DNA of 39,999 nucleotides from Candidatus Moraniibacteriota bacterium. GTDB taxonomy: Bacteria; Patescibacteria; Paceibacteria; Moranbacterales; UBA2206. The stretch spans positions 1-39,999 of the forward strand of contig JAUSNP010000002.1 of the NCBI GenBank assembly GCA_030645735.1. Direction: 5' to 3'. Made by a program: the position numbers and the translations under genes. The notes under the pieces are model-generated. The model saw only the letters and a list, made by a program, of their open reading frames with translations. It searched no databases and had not been told where the DNA came from. This document shows positions 6,804-13,673 of the stretch, one piece after another (positions within the stretch are counted from its first letter, which is position 1; each line of letters begins with the position of its first letter).

Positions 6804-6830
6804 TGTCATTCCGGCCTTGAGCCGGAATCT
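6804..6830 (-). repeat. 27-bp palindromic repeat (family A), left of GIY-YIG gene
   Basis: 8-bp stem (ATTCCGGC and GCCGGAAT) around a 5-nt loop, followed by TGTCA on the outer side. It encodes the last residues (DSGSRPE) and the stop codon of the GIY-YIG gene. It is inverted relative to the copy at 7125-7151. Confidence 0.85.
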
Positions 6831-7117
6831 ACTAAGGTATCGCTCAAATCTTTCCATTCAGGATTAGACTTTTCAATCAATTCAAGCTTCCAAGCTCTTT
6901 TCCATTTTTTCAATTGTTTTTCTCTATGCAGGGCAGAACTCACATCCTCGCCTTGCTCAAAATAAACTAATTTATCAACATTATATTTTTTCGTAAAACC
7001 ATCTGCCAATTTATTTTTGTGTTCGTAAATTCTTTTGGGTAAGTTGCTTGTCACACCAACATACAAAACTCGGTTTGTTTGGTTAGTTAATATGTAAACA
7101 CAATATTGGTGTTGCAT
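6806..7117 (-). CDS. GIY-YIG single-domain endonuclease-like protein
   Basis: 103 residues. CVYILTNQTNRVLYVGVTSNLPKR is the GIY-YIG motif (YIL...YVG), followed by the conserved arginine, EHKN, and YFEQGEDVSSALHREKQLKKWKR with the family glutamate region. It resembles the UPF0213/YhbQ-type stand-alone nucleases found in many small genomes, whose cellular role is unclear. I prefer the ATG at 7117; a longer TTG start would lie inside the right-hand palindrome. The stop codon falls inside the left-hand palindrome. The gene is thus bracketed by inverted copies of one repeat, as if gene and repeats form a unit. Confidence 0.85.
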   Translation of the reverse strand: MQHQYCVYILTNQTNRVLYVGVTSNLPKRIYEHKNKLADGFTKKYNVDKLVYFEQGEDVSSALHREKQLKKWKRAWKLELIEKSNPEWKDLSDTLVDSGSRPE

Positions 7118-7124
7118 AAAAAGT

Positions 7125-7151
7125 AGATCCCGGGTCAAGCCCGGGATGACA
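7125..7151 (+). repeat. 27-bp palindromic repeat (family A), right of GIY-YIG gene
   Basis: 8-bp stem (ATCCCGGG and CCCGGGAT) around TCAAG, followed by GACA. The stem sequence differs from the left copy, but the loop, length and flanks are kept, so pairing has been preserved while the bases changed. Confidence 0.85.
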
Positions 7152-7159
7152 ATATTTTT

Positions 7160-7504
7160 TTACTCTGTCACAAAATCGAGTTGCTCCTTTGGAATCCCAA
7201 TTGATAAGCCATGTTGTACTGCCAGCTCCCAGGTAGCCTTGTCATCGAGTTTAAATTCAAATTTTTTACCCTTGAAAATAGCGATGATATCATTTCCGCT
7301 CCAAAAATGCATATACCATTTATCCAGTATTAAATTTGATAATTTTTCGATATCGTCCTCAGAAACTATGACAGTAAAAAGGTGCCAGCGATCGGCTGGA
7401 TTTTCATCTTTTGAAATTTTAAACCTAACAATTTCTAAATTATTTAGAATTAAATTATCCGACAAACTTTCTTCAATAATTACGCCTTTATACTTTTTGT
7501 CCAT
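7160..7504 (-). CDS. Conserved-looking hypothetical protein
   Basis: 114 residues, soluble, with no signal peptide or membrane segment. It begins YKGVIIEESLSDNLILNNLEIV and includes WHLFTVIV, WYMHFW and GKKFEFKLD strands, an alternating alpha/beta pattern. I have a general impression of similar small proteins in related genomes but cannot name a function. It is transcribed toward the GIY-YIG gene and lies about 65 bp downstream of lexA. Confidence 0.7.
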   Translation of the reverse strand: MDKKYKGVIIEESLSDNLILNNLEIVRFKISKDENPADRWHLFTVIVSEDDIEKLSNLILDKWYMHFWSGNDIIAIFKGKKFEFKLDDKATWELAVQHGLSIGIPKEQLDFVTE

Positions 7505-7569
7505 CTTATTATTTTTTTAATAGCTTTTAGTTTCCATTCGCTTTAAATTAGATTGAATTCGCGAGTATA

Positions 7570-8235
7570 TTATAAACTCACATACGCCACAGGCAGAACT
7601 TTTTTGAAGATGCCAGCTACAAGGATTGTGTCGGATTCATCGAGGTAAATCGGCTGATGAACCTTGTTGGTTGATTGTGGGAAAAGACCAATCATGCCAT
7701 GAGGCAATTTTTTGTAACGCTTGATGGTGGCCATACCGTTGATAACGGCTACTACAATTTTCCCTTCATAGTCAGCAGAATTGTCAGCTTTTTCAAAGAC
7801 TACATAATCACCGTCACCAATCCCCTCCTTATTCATTGAATCACCTAAAGCTTTGACCGCAAAAAGCTGGGCTGGATCTTGTTGGCGAAAAAGACTTTTA
7901 GAAATTTGCAAATAACCATCTACGTTGCCATCAGCATAAGCCAAAGCTTCTCCGCAAGAGGCCAACCCATACATAGGCATGGAGAAAATGTTCTCAAAAT
8001 TGGCATAGCTGTCGTTTTCTACCATGAACAACTTCTTGTCAGAATCCCGCTTGATGAGGTCTTTTTTCTCAAGCGCCTCAATCACTTGCATTGTGCCTTT
8101 CAAGCTTCCTACCTCAATTCCACGCTCTTCAAGATGCTTGTGCAACTTGTAGCTAGTTGGATTGCCTCCGCCCTGTTCAATGATTTCCCGAATGGCATCC
8201 AGCACCATCTTTTGTTTTGATGTTAATTTTTCCAT
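7570..8235 (-). CDS. lexA: LexA-type self-cleaving repressor
   Basis: 221 residues. The N-terminal winged helix (residues 1-70) starts with LTSKQKMVLDAIREII. The C-terminal S24 peptidase domain has a Cys94-Gly95 cleavage site (ASCGEA), Ser133 in GDSMNKEG and Lys172 in ATIKRYKK, the Ser/Lys dyad. On RecA-ssDNA contact such proteins cut themselves and release SOS genes. LexA of E. coli cuts Ala-Gly; Cys-Gly is the UmuD form, but the DNA-binding domain here argues for a repressor. No operator is recognisable, though GTGA repeats lie between its -35 and -10. Confidence 0.88.
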   Translation of the reverse strand: MEKLTSKQKMVLDAIREIIEQGGGNPTSYKLHKHLEERGIEVGSLKGTMQVIEALEKKDLIKRDSDKKLFMVENDSYANFENIFSMPMYGLASCGEALAYADGNVDGYLQISKSLFRQQDPAQLFAVKALGDSMNKEGIGDGDYVVFEKADNSADYEGKIVVAVINGMATIKRYKKLPHGMIGLFPQSTNKVHQPIYLDESDTILVAGIFKKVLPVAYVSL

Positions 8236-8271
8236 AGAGTTATATTATTTAATTTTTATTAATCTAATGAT

Positions 8272-8299
8272 ATTCTATCACTTCACTCATCACTGTCAA
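8272..8299 (-). promoter_or_regulatory. lexA promoter
   Basis: On the minus strand TTGACA, a 16-bp spacer and TAGAAT. The spacer contains three GTGA units, which could serve as an operator. Confidence 0.5.
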
Positions 8300-8325
8300 C
8301 TCCCCACCCTGTGGATAACTTTAAT

Positions 8326-8421
8326 TCATGCGACATGTGGTATGAAACTTGAAACATCTCCAAAAACAAAACAACCCGCCAGAGCGAGTTGTTTCATATT
8401 TCAAGTTATATGTTTTGTGCA
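8326..8421. repeat. Degenerate inverted repeat beyond ftsZ
   Basis: The ATGAAACTTGAAACAT words on the left match the complement of the right part (CATATTTCAAGTTATATGT). The ftsZ terminator sits at its centre. Confidence 0.5.
8370..8393 (-). terminator. ftsZ terminator
   Basis: 10-bp arms (AACAACCCGC and GCGAGTTGTT). The one mismatch is G-U only in minus-strand RNA, and TTGTTTTTGG follows on that strand. Confidence 0.75.
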
Positions 8422-8425
8422 ATTT

Positions 8426-9658
8426 TTATTTCCCCATCTTCCTACGAATAAAGGCTGGGATTTCTAGTTCATCGTCGCTGTCATCATCCAATGATTTTTC
8501 TGAAGCAGAAAAAGCAGGTCTGATTGGTTTCGGTTGAACTTTTTCTTCGATGATCATTTTTGATTCAAATTTTTCTGGAAAAGTTATTCTGGGCATTTCT
8601 TCTTCTGCCTCTTCCATTATGTTTGAAGTGTTTTGTGTGGTTGGCTTCAATTGCGCCACTGTCATGCGAGACATTCTTTCTACTGGAGTTTCTTTCACAC
8701 GATCAGAGTCAAAGCCAGTGGCCACCACTGTAATTTGAACTTCGCCTTTCTTGATAGTTTCATCTACCACCGCTCCGAAAATTACTTTCGCATTTGGATC
8801 AATTGATTCAGTGATGATGTTGGCAGCTTCGTTGATTTCTAACATGGTCAAATCAGATGAACCGCTTACATTGAACAATACGCCCTTAGCGCCATCAATG
8901 GACAGTTCTAACAAAGGACTGTTGATAGCCGCCTTAGCTGCATCAGCTGCGCGGTTTTCTCCAGTTCCGATTCCAATTCCCATCAAAGCTGACCCGCTGT
9001 TAGACATAATCGCCCGCACATCAGCAAAGTCGACATTAACAATTCCGGGTTTGGTAATCAAGTCAGAAATTCCTTGCACGCCTTGTCGAAGCACATCATC
9101 TACAATCTTAAATGAATTGATCAAGGTTGTTTTCTTGTCGATGATTTGCAGAAGCTTATCATTAGGAATCGTGATCAAAGTGTCCACACGTTCTCGCAAA
9201 TTTTCCAAAGCTTCATCAGCAATTGATCTTCTTTGCGCGCCTTCAAAAGTGAAAGGTCGAGTCACCACAGCCACAGTCAAAGCTCCCAGCTCTTTGGCAA
9301 TTTCAGCCACCACTGGTGCTGCGCCTGAACCAGTTCCTCCACCCAAACCACAAGTTACAAAAACCATATCAGCACCTTTCAAAACATCTTGGATTTCATC
9401 ACGAGTTTCTTCGGCAGCTTGTCGTCCAATGTCAGGATTCATTCCAGCCCCGAGTCCTTTGGTCAAATTTTTTCCAATATGAACTTTTTCGCTCGCTTTG
9501 TTATGATGCAAAGCTTGTGAATCAGTGTTGATAGCCACAAACTCCACGCCCTTAACTTTGGCATCGATCATTCTTTCAATCGCATTGCCGCCAGATCCTC
9601 CAACTCCAACAACTTTGATACGCGCGAATGTTTCTACCGGTGGTTTTATTTCTGCCAT
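8426..9658 (-). CDS. ftsZ: Cell division GTPase FtsZ
   Basis: 410 residues, a normal length. It has the N-terminal GVGGSGGNAIERM nucleotide-binding loop, the tubulin signature GGGTGSG at 106-112, the T7 loop region, a variable acidic linker from about residue 330, and the conserved C-terminal peptide (DELEIPAFIRRK) that contacts FtsA. It polymerises into the division ring. ftsA lies 169 bp upstream on the same strand, the classic order, and a terminator follows. A possible small hairpin (CACATA/TATGTG) lies in the ftsA-ftsZ gap. Confidence 0.97.
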   Translation of the reverse strand: MAEIKPPVETFARIKVVGVGGSGGNAIERMIDAKVKGVEFVAINTDSQALHHNKASEKVHIGKNLTKGLGAGMNPDIGRQAAEETRDEIQDVLKGADMVFVTCGLGGGTGSGAAPVVAEIAKELGALTVAVVTRPFTFEGAQRRSIADEALENLRERVDTLITIPNDKLLQIIDKKTTLINSFKIVDDVLRQGVQGISDLITKPGIVNVDFADVRAIMSNSGSALMGIGIGTGENRAADAAKAAINSPLLELSIDGAKGVLFNVSGSSDLTMLEINEAANIITESIDPNAKVIFGAVVDETIKKGEVQITVVATGFDSDRVKETPVERMSRMTVAQLKPTTQNTSNIMEEAEEEMPRITFPEKFESKMIIEEKVQPKPIRPAFSASEKSLDDDSDDELEIPAFIRRKMGK

Positions 9659-9827
9659 ATGTTTTGATATAAAAAATGAAATTTAATGACTTTTCCACGA
9701 AATTCGAGAGATCCAACCCTCAGTTTCTTAGTAACTAAATTTAGCACATATAAATACTATGTGTCAAATAAGCTATTTTCGTATTTGTTTTATTCTTTAT
9801 TTTATCTCAAACAAGCCATTTGCGACC

Positions 9828-11090
9828 TTATGGCAAAAACTTTCCAATCCATTTTTTCATGCCCTCAATTCCACCACCCATTCCACTAGAAATCGAACCG
9901 GTCAATTTATTTTTCAACATCATTCCGCCACGCGCACTACTGTCGTTTTCCAATCCCCACAAAATCAATCCAATCACCGTTACAAAAGTTGGTTCATCGA
10001 CTTTATCAATCAGTCCTCCCAGTTGCATAGGAAATCCTGTTTGCGCTGGCAAGCCCAAAATATTTTTGGCTAAATCAACTGCGCCTGGAAGTTTCGCCGT
10101 GCCACCAGTCAAAACCACGCCGGCTGGTAAAAGTTTTTCTCGTCCAATCAAGCGCAATTCTTTATTCACCAATGTCAAAATTTCTTCTAAACGCGCTTCG
10201 ATAATTTCTGCCACATGATAACGTGAAACAATACCTTCTTCGTTCGGATCTAATTCAGCTAAATTTATTTCTTCTCGTTTGCCAATTTCTTTTGGCAAAG
10301 CATTGCCATATTCCAATTTGACTCTTTCAGCCACATCAATGGAAGTTCGCAGACCGATGGCGATGTCATTGGTGATGTGGTTGCCACCGATTGGCAAAAT
10401 AGTCGTGTGCAAAAGATCATTTTCTTCAAAAACTGCAATCGAAGTGGTGCCCCCGCCGATATCTACCAAGACCACGCCGAGCTCTTTTTGCCTTTTGGTC
10501 AAAGTGGCTTTAGTGGCAGCCAACGGAGCTAACACGAAATCAGAGATTGCGATGCCAGCCTGCTCAAAACATTTGGTCAAATTTTTAATAAATGGCGTTG
10601 AGCCTTCCACAATCATTGCGTCCACTTCCAAGCGCACGCCATTCATGCCGAGCGGATCTTTGATATTTTTATTATCATCTAATGAATAGGTTTCTGGGAT
10701 AATGTGAATAATTTCTTTGTTGGGTGGAATGGAAATGGCTTGCGCTGCGTTGATCACGCGTTCGATGTCATCTTCGGCCACTTCACCATCAGCACGTCCC
10801 ACTGCAATTACGCCTTTGGAATGTTGTGAGGTGATGTGATTGCCACCAATGCTCACTACGGCTTGACTGACTGCCACGCCTGAAGTTCGCTCAGCTTGTT
10901 CGACTGATTCATTGATAGATTTTGTCGCTTCTTCCAAATCCACAATCACGCCCTTGCGCACGCCAGTAGAATTGGCAAAACCAACTCCGATGATGCGGGG
11001 CTTTTCTTCCTCTGGAAAAATTCGCGCAATGACTGTGCGCACACTTGAAGAGCCAATATCAATTCCAACAATAATATCTCGACTTGCCAT
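9828..11090 (-). CDS. ftsA: Cell division protein FtsA
   Basis: 420 residues of actin-like fold. It has the phosphate-1 motif GIDIGSSSVRTV, an SHS2/1C subdomain, and the phosphate-2 motif VVLVDIGGGTTSIAVF near residue 205. The C-terminal amphipathic helix (GMKKWIGKFLP) would anchor FtsZ to the membrane. The start ATG is clear (MASRDIIVGIDIG). It has its own promoter and is followed by ftsZ. Confidence 0.96.
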   Translation of the reverse strand: MASRDIIVGIDIGSSSVRTVIARIFPEEEKPRIIGVGFANSTGVRKGVIVDLEEATKSINESVEQAERTSGVAVSQAVVSIGGNHITSQHSKGVIAVGRADGEVAEDDIERVINAAQAISIPPNKEIIHIIPETYSLDDNKNIKDPLGMNGVRLEVDAMIVEGSTPFIKNLTKCFEQAGIAISDFVLAPLAATKATLTKRQKELGVVLVDIGGGTTSIAVFEENDLLHTTILPIGGNHITNDIAIGLRTSIDVAERVKLEYGNALPKEIGKREEINLAELDPNEEGIVSRYHVAEIIEARLEEILTLVNKELRLIGREKLLPAGVVLTGGTAKLPGAVDLAKNILGLPAQTGFPMQLGGLIDKVDEPTFVTVIGLILWGLENDSSARGGMMLKNKLTGSISSGMGGGIEGMKKWIGKFLP

Positions 11091-11136
11091 GATGTATGTC
11101 CAAGCTTTATCTTGATTAAAAAATATTCTTTTTAAT

Positions 11137-11165
11137 ATTATATCCTAAAAATATACTAACTGCAA
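11137..11165 (-). promoter_or_regulatory. ftsA promoter
   Basis: Minus-strand TTGCAG, 17-bp spacer, TATAAT. The start site would be about 40 nt upstream of the ftsA ATG. Confidence 0.55.
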
Positions 11166-11169
11166 TTGA

Positions 11170-11532
11170 CTACTTTCCAATCACATACGGAATAAAAATA
11201 ATCAAACCGATAATCACTGCCAAAAGTGACGAAACCAAAACGCTGGCCGCCATCAAATCTTTGATGACTCGCACATAAGGATGCACGCGCGGTTTCAGAA
11301 TGTCGGCAATTCTTTCCATTACTGTGTTCAACAACTCCATTACTAAAACGCCCATAATCACCAAAAACAGCACGATCATTTCGCCCTCAGTGACATGATA
11401 ATAAATCATTGCACCCACCACAAGGAAAGCGAAAATAACTTCATTCTGAAAATTTTTCTCATACCGCAACGCGTAACTCAAACCGCTCACGGCGTGCGTT
11501 AGGCTTCGATAAAAATCTTTTGCTCTTTGCAT
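11170..11532 (-). CDS. dgkA: Diacylglycerol/undecaprenol kinase (DgkA family)
   Basis: 120 residues, three membrane helices. The family signature ELLNTVMERIADILKP, then VRVIKDLMAASVLVSS, includes the acidic and Asn residues that bind Mg-ATP. The enzyme phosphorylates undecaprenol (Gram-positive type) or diacylglycerol in the membrane, feeding cell-wall carrier lipid recycling. It lies 6 bp after ybeY, an arrangement common in Firmicutes, so it is probably translated from a shared mRNA. Confidence 0.92.
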   Translation of the reverse strand: MQRAKDFYRSLTHAVSGLSYALRYEKNFQNEVIFAFLVVGAMIYYHVTEGEMIVLFLVIMGVLVMELLNTVMERIADILKPRVHPYVRVIKDLMAASVLVSSLLAVIIGLIIFIPYVIGK

Positions 11533-11538
11533 AATATT

Positions 11539-11997
11539 TTATGAAATTTTTGTTACTTGTTCTTGAATCCCGAACATCTGGTCGCCATGTGCAAATCCTA
11601 GGAGATGCAGGACACCATGAGAAGTCACATTGACCAATTCTTTTTGCAAATCAAGGTTTTGCTCGACAGCATATTTCTTAATATCATCATAGCACAAAAT
11701 TAACTCGCCCAAAAACAGTTCCTCCTCAGCCACTTTTTGAATTTCCTCAATATTTTCATACTCGCAAAAAGACAAAATGTCGGTCACACTGTCCTTGTCG
11801 CGATTTTCCCGATTGAGTTTTTGCATTTCTGCTTCAGACACCAGCGCCACGCTGATCGAAACAACTTTGTCATCCAAAAATACCTTCCTCTCCTGAACCT
11901 CCCTCACTGCTTCAATTGTTTTTTCCGCGACCACGGCAAAAAAATCATCCGCCAGCGGACTCTCGGTCGTGTTATTGACTTCGATTTGAATTTTCAT
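11539..11997 (-). CDS. ybeY: Endoribonuclease YbeY (rRNA maturation factor)
   Basis: 152 residues from the ATG at 11997; a TTG 15 nt upstream is less likely. The zinc motif HGVLHLLGFAH near residue 130 supplies three histidines. DKDSVTDILSFCEY matches the family region with TDVLSF. The protein is a metal-dependent RNase needed for 16S rRNA 3' processing and ribosome quality control. A small membrane-peptide gene precedes it by 15 bp and dgkA follows. Confidence 0.93.
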   Translation of the reverse strand: MKIQIEVNNTTESPLADDFFAVVAEKTIEAVREVQERKVFLDDKVVSISVALVSEAEMQKLNRENRDKDSVTDILSFCEYENIEEIQKVAEEELFLGELILCYDDIKKYAVEQNLDLQKELVNVTSHGVLHLLGFAHGDQMFGIQEQVTKIS

Positions 11998-12012
11998 GCT
12001 TGTGAACGACAA

Positions 12013-12108
12013 TTATTTCTGTAGCACCGTGAACAACGTAAACACAACTGCCAATGTCACCACCAGCAACCCACTCGCCATCACAAGTTTTGATATTTTT
12101 CTAACCAT
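12013..12108 (-). CDS. 31-residue single-pass membrane peptide
   Basis: An ORF below the usual length cut-off: MVRKISKLVMAS, then a continuous hydrophobic segment of about 18 residues, ending TVLQK. The positive N-terminus and single helix fit an inner-membrane microprotein. A TATAAT (12115-12120) ends exactly 7 nt before the ATG, so the mRNA would be leaderless. It sits between the Nudix gene and ybeY. Its stop is 15 bp before the ybeY ATG. No function can be assigned, and expression is unproven. Confidence 0.5.
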   Translation of the reverse strand: MVRKISKLVMASGLLVVTLAVVFTLFTVLQK

Positions 12109-12114
12109 AAGATA

Positions 12115-12120
12115 ATTATA
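12115..12120 (-). promoter_or_regulatory. -10 element for a leaderless transcript
   Basis: TATAAT on the minus strand, overlapping the Nudix stop codon. The expected start site coincides with the A of the ATG at 12108. Confidence 0.45.
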
Positions 12121-12676
12121 GCATATTTAACTTTTTCATAGCTAGGAAAAAAGCTGCGATAGAATCACCCGTCCTTATCTCACCTCTTTCAATCATTTTT
12201 ATCACTTCTTCAACTGATAATACTAAAGTTTCAATATCTTCAGAAATATCTTGTTTAGTTATACCATTTTTCTTAACATTTTTCGCTATGTAATAAAAAC
12301 CTCTTCCAATTGCTTTTGTAGCATTCACCTCACATTCTGCAAGCAATTCTATTTTTTCTGCAACATAACCCGTCTCTTCCTCTAATTCACGCCGAGCCGC
12401 ATCTTCAGAAGATTCATTATTATCAATAAAGCCAGCTGGAAATTCAATCATTTCCTTATCAGCGCCATATTTATACTGTTTTACTAAAATAAGTTTATTG
12501 TCTTCGGTTACTGGAACAACTATTGCGATATCCCCTGAGAGCCACAAAAAATAATCATCCATCACTTTCCCATTTGGCAGTTTAACCACATCTTTTCTCA
12601 CCCTAAACCATTTTTCATCCAGTGCCATCTCAGAAGAAATTTTATGCCATTTTTTATTATTATTTTCCATAAACAT
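12116..12676 (-). CDS. Nudix hydrolase, ADP-ribose pyrophosphatase-like
   Basis: 186 residues. The Nudix box GFIDNNESSEDAARRELEEETGY has the full G-x5-E-x7-R-E-x2-E-E-x-G pattern that binds Mg2+. Upstream EMIEFPAG and the N-terminal strand-rich domain (WHKISSEMALDEKWFRVRKD) match the NudF/ADP-ribose pyrophosphatase group, which splits ADP-ribose to AMP and ribose 5-phosphate. The substrate is inferred. ATGs at 12676 and 12670 are both plausible starts; a TTG at 12691 would fall at the edge of the upstream terminator. Confidence 0.85.
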   Translation of the reverse strand: MFMENNNKKWHKISSEMALDEKWFRVRKDVVKLPNGKVMDDYFLWLSGDIAIVVPVTEDNKLILVKQYKYGADKEMIEFPAGFIDNNESSEDAARRELEEETGYVAEKIELLAECEVNATKAIGRGFYYIAKNVKKNGITKQDISEDIETLVLSVEEVIKMIERGEIRTGDSIAAFFLAMKKLNML

Positions 12677-12689
12677 ACTTAGCCTAAAC

Positions 12690-12716
12690 AAAAAGCGGAG
12701 AAAGTCCCCGCTTTTT
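12690..12716 (-). terminator. yqeY terminator
   Basis: 9-bp arms (AAAAAGCGG and CCGCTTTTT) with a 9-nt loop and T run on the minus strand. Confidence 0.8.
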
Positions 12717-12724
12717 GAGTGATA

Positions 12725-13177
12725 TTATTGTAATGATTCTTCAACGATTTTTTTGACGAGGTTGCCGTCGGCTTGACCTTTCAATCTGCCCATGACTGGT
12801 CCCATGACCTTGCCGATGTCAGCTTTGCTTGTCACGCCAGCGGCGGCGATGACTTCAGCCACGATAGCTCGCACTGCGTCTTCGCTCAATTGAGCTGGCA
12901 TGTAGGCCATTAGAATTTCAATTTCTTTCAATTCTTTTTCCGCCAATTCTGGTCGTCCACCTTCTTCATATTGAGTCACGGCGTCTTTTCTTTGTTTGAC
13001 TGCTCGTGAGATGACTTCCATTGATTCTTCGTCAGAAAGTCCGGTTTCCCGTTTCATCTTTTCAATCTCAACATTCTTGATCATTGAATCTAGCATGCGA
13101 AGGACATCGCGTTTTTCAGTTTCGCCCGCCTTCATAGCTGCTTTCAAATCTTCAAATATAGTTTGTTTGAGTGACAT
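12725..13177 (-). CDS. GatB/YqeY-domain protein
   Basis: 150 residues, the usual YqeY size. It begins MSLKQTIFEDLKAAMKAGE and ends DGNLVKKIVEESL. It contains the domain features PAQLSEDAVRAIVAEVI and SKADIGKVMGPVMGRLKGQADG shared with the tail of the amidotransferase subunit GatB. The stand-alone form is thought to act on or with tRNA, but its role is not established. It follows rpsU, a frequent neighbour in bacteria, here separated by a word-like inverted repeat. Confidence 0.92.
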   Translation of the reverse strand: MSLKQTIFEDLKAAMKAGETEKRDVLRMLDSMIKNVEIEKMKRETGLSDEESMEVISRAVKQRKDAVTQYEEGGRPELAEKELKEIEILMAYMPAQLSEDAVRAIVAEVIAAAGVTSKADIGKVMGPVMGRLKGQADGNLVKKIVEESLQ

Positions 13178-13182
13178 TTATT

Positions 13183-13273
13183 CATGAAGCATGAAGCTTG
13201 TAACATGAAGCATTTTTTGAAAATATTTTTCGCAAAACCACATTGTTTCAAGTTTCATGTTATATGTTACATG
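13183..13273. repeat. Degenerate inverted repeat between rpsU and yqeY
   Basis: CATGAAGCTTGTAACATGAA on the left corresponds to the complement of the right side (TTTCAAGTTTCATGTTATATG). The repeated unit is a short CATGAAGC-like word. Confidence 0.55.
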
Positions 13274-13278
13274 ATTTT

Positions 13279-13533
13279 TTATTTTACCATTTTCTTCTTA
13301 GCGTTTCTAAAGTTTTCGTCATCAAATTTGCCCATTTTTTTCAAACGGTCAACAACTTTTTTGACTTTAGATCGGTACATAGCGCCAGCGCGAAGTTCAG
13401 TCTTGCTCTTTTCTTCCACGCGGAATCGAGTTTTTCTAGCTTTCACTAGGACGCCACTTTGTTGTACGCGACGAGAAAAACGTCTGATTAAACTTTCAGA
13501 TGTTTCTCGGTCTTTCTTTTTTACTTCAATCAT
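13279..13533 (-). CDS. rpsU: Ribosomal protein bS21
   Basis: 84 residues, very basic, starting MIEVKKKDRETSESLIRRFSRRV, the bS21 signature. A strong SD (AGAAAGGAGG, 6-nt spacing) fixes this ATG. bS21 is a small-subunit protein close to the anti-SD of 16S rRNA. The C-terminal part (RSKVKKVVDRLKKMGKFDDENFRNAKKK) is a little longer than in E. coli (71 residues). Downstream yqeY fits the usual context. Confidence 0.93.
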   Translation of the reverse strand: MIEVKKKDRETSESLIRRFSRRVQQSGVLVKARKTRFRVEEKSKTELRAGAMYRSKVKKVVDRLKKMGKFDDENFRNAKKKMVK

Positions 13534-13555
13534 AAAAATCCTCCTTTCTGTGATA

Positions 13556-13640
13556 CATGTTAACATTTTAGCACGTTAACATTTCAACATCCCAGCAAAA
13601 TTTGCTCAAATGCTAAAATGTTAACGTGCTGACGTGAATT
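13556..13640. repeat. Degenerate inverted repeat upstream of rpsU
   Basis: Left AGCACGTTAACATTTCAACAT against the complement of the right arm AGCACGTTAACATTTTAGCAT: 19 of 21 positions match. GTTAACATT-type words are also repeated directly within the left arm. Confidence 0.65.
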
Positions 13641-13673
13641 GGCAGTATAAACTATTTGCTCGCTAATTGCAAA

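Noticed and set aside
8751..9482. 243-codon plus-strand ORF opposite ftsZ
   Set aside because: It is a shadow of ftsZ, which is fully convincing on the minus strand; the plus-strand product is Ser/Pro/Thr-rich low-complexity sequence.
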